The translations under genes and the position numbers were made by a program. A stretch of DNA of 9,134 nucleotides from CAYJOG01 sp964371695 [NCBI: uncultured bacterium] (lineage in GTDB: Bacteria > CAYJOG01). Location: NCBI GenBank assembly GCA_964371695.1, contig CAYJOG010000080.1:1-9134 (forward strand), given 5' to 3'. Positions 6,492-9,134 of the stretch are shown here, in pieces (position 1 is the first letter of the stretch; each line of letters begins with the position of its first letter). Under the pieces are notes generated by a model. That model did no database searches and was not told the origin of the DNA. It worked only from the letters and a program-made list of their open reading frames with translations.

Positions 6492-7090
6492 GCCAACGCA
6501 TCATGACACTTGAGCGCAACACCACCGAAACCCAGATCACGCTGGGGCTGAATCTTGACGCGCGGGGACAGCAGGCGGCGGAGCTGGATTTGCCCGTGCC
6601 TTTTCTCGCGCACATGCTGGACAGCTTTGCCCGCCACAGTGGTTTTGGTCTGAGTGTGAAGGCCACCGGCGACACCCACGTGGACGACCACCACCTGGTG
6701 GAAGACACTGGTCTGGTGCTGGGGCAGGCGCTGTTGCAGGCCCTGGGCGACAAAAAGGGCATCACCCGTTTTGCCCAGGCGGTTGTGCCCATGGATGAAA
6801 CCCTGGTGCTGGCGGCGGTGGACCTGAGCGGGCGGCCCTATCTGGCCTGGAACATGGACATTCCCCTCACCCACGTGGGCAGTTTCGACACGGCGCTGGC
6901 GCTGGAGTTCTTCCGCGCCTTCACCATGGAAGCCAAAATGAACCTGCACCTGCGCCAACTGGCGGGCGAAAACGCCCACCACCTCATCGAGGCCGCCTTC
7001 AAGGCCACCGCCCGCGCCCTGGCCGTGGCGGTGTCGCCAGACAAACTGCGGGGCGGCGGCGTGCCCAGCACCAAGGGGTCTTTGGTGTAG
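6488..7090 (+). CDS. hisB: Imidazoleglycerol-phosphate dehydratase
   Basis: This cytoplasmic Mn-dependent enzyme dehydrates imidazole-glycerol phosphate to imidazole-acetol phosphate in histidine synthesis. At 200 residues it is the usual length of the monofunctional form, with no histidinol-phosphatase domain. Visible family motifs are RNTTETQI (10-17), PFLAHML (38-44), GDTHVDDHHLVED (61-73), PMDETL (101-106), VDLSGRPYL (111-119), RQLAGENAHHLIEAAFKATARAL (from 156, second metal-binding HHxxE) and VPSTKG (192-197). The histidine and glutamate metal ligands are present. The family's usual FLDHML reads FLAHML here, an Asp-to-Ala change beside a ligand histidine. The chosen ATG overlaps the lipoprotein stop as ATGA; ATG 6503 is an alternative, and neither has a strong ribosome binding site. 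No other his gene is in the window, and the next gene converges on it. Confidence 0.96.
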   Translation: MSQRIMTLERNTTETQITLGLNLDARGQQAAELDLPVPFLAHMLDSFARHSGFGLSVKATGDTHVDDHHLVEDTGLVLGQALLQALGDKKGITRFAQAVVPMDETLVLAAVDLSGRPYLAWNMDIPLTHVGSFDTALALEFFRAFTMEAKMNLHLRQLAGENAHHLIEAAFKATARALAVAVSPDKLRGGGVPSTKGSLV

Positions 7091-7104
7091 GGTCAAGGTT
7101 GCCC

Positions 7105-7122
7105 GGCGACGGGGGCGTCGCC
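7105..7122 (+). repeat. Perfect inverted repeat between convergent genes
   Basis: GGCGACG (7105-7111) and CGTCGCC (7116-7122) pair perfectly around a GGGG loop, in the 79-base spacer between the ends of hisB and the ROK kinase. A stem here could end or protect both transcripts, but neither strand has a T-run after it, so it is not a textbook intrinsic terminator. The surrounding sequence looks like a dispersed GC-rich intergenic repeat; only a genome-wide search could confirm that. The rest of the spacer holds nothing else I can recognise. Confidence 0.55.
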
Positions 7123-7169
7123 GCTACTCGGAGGGGATGTTGGTGGGGCGCTTTGAGAAATGGGTGTTT

Positions 7170-8123
7170 TTATTCCCCCGCCATGGCCTGGGCCGCCACC
7201 ACGCCCGCGCCCATCAGGGCGATGTCGTCGGGGCGGGTGCTCACAAAAATTTCCACGTTGTCGCAAAACGAAGGAAAGGCGTGACGCCGCATGGCCGCCA
7301 CGGCCTGGGTTTGCATCAGCCCCCACTGGTTGGCCACACCGCCCCCCAGCACCATGCGGTCTGGCCCCAGCACGTTCACGATGCCGCCAAAGGCCCGGCC
7401 CATGTCGGCGGCGATTTCGTCGTTCAGCGCCGTGGCCCACGGCTCACCCGTCTGCACCGCATGAAAAAACGCCGGTGTGCTGAGGCGGCTGTTTTTTTTA
7501 CCGTGGTGCTGAAACCACGCCTCCCGCGCCCGGCGGGCGATTGCGGTGCCAGAGCAATGGGCTTCGAAACACCCTCTGGAGCCGCAGCCGCAGGGGTGGC
7601 CGCCGGGGTAAAGATTGAGATGGCCAAACTCGGTGCCGCCGCCGCCCGCGCCGCGATAAAGCTGGCCGTCTATCAAAAACCCGCTGCCGATGCCCGTGCT
7701 GAGGGTGAGGTAGACAAACCGCCGCGAGCGGGTGTGGCCCCCCAGGTGATATTCCCCCATCGCCGCCGCGTTGGCGTCGTTTTCCATCACCACCGGCACG
7801 TCCAGCGCTTCGCTCAGCCACGCCACCACAGGGAACTCCTCGAACCCCGGCATGTTGGGCAGGTTCAGCGCCACGCCGCGCTCAAGGTCCAGCGGCCCGG
7901 CGATGGAAAGTCCGGCGGCGCACAAGTCTTTTTTGCGCACACCGGCGGTTTTCATCACCTGACGCCCCAGGGCCACCAAGGCGCCCAGCACTTTTTGGGG
8001 CTGCGTGGTTTTGGGGGTGGGGCGGCGCAGAGCGGCCTTCAGGGTGTTGTCACGCCCCAACACACCGGCGGCCAGCTTGGTGCCGCCCGCGTCAAGACCC
8101 AGTATGAAACCGTTTGCGGCCAA
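7170..8123 (-). CDS. ROK-family sugar kinase
   Basis: This is a cytoplasmic ATP-dependent kinase of the ROK family (glucokinase, fructokinase, N-acetylhexosamine kinases); the exact sugar cannot be read from sequence alone. Its 317 residues are typical. The N-terminal ATP-binding loop is LDAGGTK (10-16). ENDANAAAMGEY (114-125) contains the catalytic aspartate 116. STGIGSGFLIDGQLYRG (142-158) leads to EFGH (165-168) and the zinc site CGCGSRGCFE (178-187), with His168 and Cys178, 180 and 185 as the expected ligands. The ROK signature is thus complete. The start is uncertain: the best-fitting codon is TTG (8123-8121), an in-frame stop lies at 8150-8148, and AGGA at 8145-8142 is rather far away. 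The first 32 bases overlap the upstream small gene, suggesting one operon with ribF. Confidence 0.93.
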   Translation of the reverse strand: MAANGFILGLDAGGTKLAAGVLGRDNTLKAALRRPTPKTTQPQKVLGALVALGRQVMKTAGVRKKDLCAAGLSIAGPLDLERGVALNLPNMPGFEEFPVVAWLSEALDVPVVMENDANAAAMGEYHLGGHTRSRRFVYLTLSTGIGSGFLIDGQLYRGAGGGGTEFGHLNLYPGGHPCGCGSRGCFEAHCSGTAIARRAREAWFQHHGKKNSRLSTPAFFHAVQTGEPWATALNDEIAADMGRAFGGIVNVLGPDRMVLGGGVANQWGLMQTQAVAAMRRHAFPSFCDNVEIFVSTRPDDIALMGAGVVAAQAMAGE

Positions 8124-8448
8124 GGACGTAATGACGATATTTCCTGGTCAACTGGTAGCGCAACCAAAACCACCGACTTCTGCCCTGTAGGTCCCGTGCG
8201 CTGACTTTGTCGTAGCGGATGACGAAGGGGTGTTTTTTGGGGCGCTTGGTGCTGGCGCAATAAACCCGCTCCGGCTGGCCCAGGTTCAAAAAGAACACGC
8301 CCCCCAGAAACACCCCCAGAAAGGGGATCGCCACCTGCACCAGGGGCTTGAGATCTGCATAGAGGCTTTCTCCCACACCCCTAATTTCGGCTTTTCCTTC
8401 AACTTTATTCACAAAAAACCGGGCTTTTTTCCAGAACTCACTGAACAT
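8092..8448 (-). CDS. Small basic single-span membrane protein, unknown
   Basis: I do not recognise this 118-residue protein. It has an N-terminal charged stretch (1-33), one hydrophobic segment (about 36-55, LVQVAIPFLGVFLGGVFFLN) and a strongly basic, aromatic-rich C-terminal half (69-115, with RWFWLRYQLTRKYRHYVLGR). It has no signal peptidase site, so it is probably inner-membrane. By the positive-inside rule the basic tail would be cytoplasmic. It begins 11 bases inside the end of ribF and ends 32 bases inside the ROK gene, same strand, so coupled translation is likely. No good ribosome binding site precedes ATG 8448. A later GTG start is possible, but the hydrophobic segment would be kept. 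The gene fills what would otherwise be a gap of over 300 bases, which supports its being real. Conservation in relatives would settle it. Confidence 0.65.
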   Translation of the reverse strand: MFSEFWKKARFFVNKVEGKAEIRGVGESLYADLKPLVQVAIPFLGVFLGGVFFLNLGQPERVYCASTKRPKKHPFVIRYDKVSARDLQGRSRWFWLRYQLTRKYRHYVLGRKRFHTGS

Positions 8449-9134
8449 TGGCGTTTTTTAAGGAGGATTGAACAGTTTCCACGTCCAAAGCGATTTGTTT
8501 CTGTAATGATTCAATGTCCGTGAACTTTTTTTCGTCCCGGATTCGGGTGAGAAACTCAACTTTCAGCCGTTCGCCATAAAAATCTGGCCCAGAATAGTTA
8601 ACCAGATGGGCCTCTACCACGGTTTTGTCGCCTCCGGCGGTGGTGGGGCGGGTGCCGATGTTGATGCCGCCTGGGGGGGGCAGCGGGTTTTCCCCCACGG
8701 TGGCCAGGCCGCCATAAACCCCCTGGGCGGGCAACATTTGATAGGGGTTCGTCAAAACATTGGCGGTCGGAAAGCCGATTTGCCGCCCCAGACCCCTGTC
8801 TCGCACCACCTCGGCCTCCAGCGAAAAGGGCCGCCCCAGCATTTCGGCTGATTTTTCCACGTCTCCCAGCGCCAGCAGGTCGCGCACCAGTGTGCTCTTG
8901 ATGGTTTCGCCGTGGGGTGTGGACTGGGCGGGCACCACCACCACGCTTACGCCGCGTTCCTCGCCCATTTGCCGGATGCGCGCCGCGCCGGCCTCCTGTT
9001 TGTGGCCGATGCACAGGTCATAGCCAATCACCAGGTGCGCGGCCTTCAGGCGGTCTTTCAAAAACTCCTGCCAAAAGGCCGCCGCGCTGATGCCCGCAAA
9101 CTGACAGGAAAACTGCACCACCAGGCAAAAATCC
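8438..9134 (-). CDS. ribF: Riboflavin kinase/FAD synthetase (N-terminus outside window)
   Basis: This bifunctional cytoplasmic enzyme converts riboflavin to FMN and FMN to FAD. About 230 residues are visible and the frame is open through the right edge, so roughly the first 80 residues, including the HxGH-type nucleotide site, are missing. The visible adenylyltransferase part has VIGYDLCIGHKQEAG and the helix ETIKSTLVRDLLALGDV. The kinase domain follows: LGRPFSLEAEVVRDRGLGR, then GFPTAN (about 8766-8783), GVYGGLA, NIGTRPT, VEAHLVNY, FYGERLKVEF, and the closing RIRDEKKFTDIESLQKQIALD. The kinase half matches the family closely. The adenylyltransferase half departs from consensus: GxDFxFG reads GYDLCIG, and the usual SSTxIR reads KSTLVR. 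A small membrane protein gene starts inside its last 11 bases. Confidence 0.95.
   Translation of the reverse strand, partial: DFCLVVQFSCQFAGISAAAFWQEFLKDRLKAAHLVIGYDLCIGHKQEAGAARIRQMGEERGVSVVVVPAQSTPHGETIKSTLVRDLLALGDVEKSAEMLGRPFSLEAEVVRDRGLGRQIGFPTANVLTNPYQMLPAQGVYGGLATVGENPLPPPGGINIGTRPTTAGGDKTVVEAHLVNYSGPDFYGERLKVEFLTRIRDEKKFTDIESLQKQIALDVETVQSSLKNANVQ

Noticed and set aside
7137-8204. Plus-strand open frame of 355 codons
   Set aside because: Antisense of the ROK kinase, whose full set of motifs is on the minus strand.
8461-8466. AGGAGG on the plus strand
   Set aside because: A perfect Shine-Dalgarno match, but it lies antisense to ribF and no start codon sits at suitable spacing; it reflects serine codons of ribF.
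1-9134. tRNA, rRNA, CRISPR array, insertion sequence or phage gene
   Set aside because: No cloverleaf, ribosomal RNA core, regularly spaced repeat-spacer pattern or transposase/integrase motif was seen on either strand.

Overview
The window is high-GC DNA from a Gram-negative bacterium. An outer-membrane secretin, an AMIN domain, Sec signal peptides and a lipoprotein signal all imply a double membrane. A type IV pilus operon and a CCCTCTCCCC/GGGGAGAGGG-type palindromic repeat fit a member of the Pseudomonadota, but no gene here fixes the lineage. I saw no rRNA, tRNA, CRISPR array, transposase or phage gene.

Plus strand, 1-3926: the end of a type IV pilus assembly operon. A PilP-like inner-membrane/periplasm linker protein (cut by the left edge) overlaps the start codon of a PilQ secretin by ATGA. 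One base after the PilQ stop comes an exported protein of about 502 residues. Its first half looks like the C-terminal SH3-like domain of FlgT/TsaP, the proteins that stabilise flagellar rings and pilus secretins. It then has a six-lysine run, a glycine-rich hydrophobic segment and an Ig-like domain. It is the best candidate here for an undescribed pilus or secretin accessory protein.

Plus strand, 3927-7090: a 204-base spacer holds two same-orientation copies of a palindromic repeat around a perfect GC-rich hairpin. The second copy ends in the ribosome binding site of the next gene. That gene encodes a 786-residue lipoprotein with a polyglycine stalk, four Ig-like repeats and an AT-richer C-terminal region. 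Its stop codon overlaps the start of hisB (histidine biosynthesis), which is unusual company for a pilus/adhesin locus.

Spacer 7091-7169 separates converging genes and carries a perfect 7-bp hairpin. Minus strand, 9134 down to 7170: ribF (riboflavin kinase/FAD synthetase, cut by the right edge), a small one-span membrane protein not recognised as any family, and a ROK-family sugar kinase. All three overlap and probably form one operon.

The plus-strand genes read as a pilus export gate (PilP-PilQ), a putative gate-stabilising or surface protein, and an Ig-repeat surface lipoprotein. The minus-strand genes are metabolic and seem unrelated.
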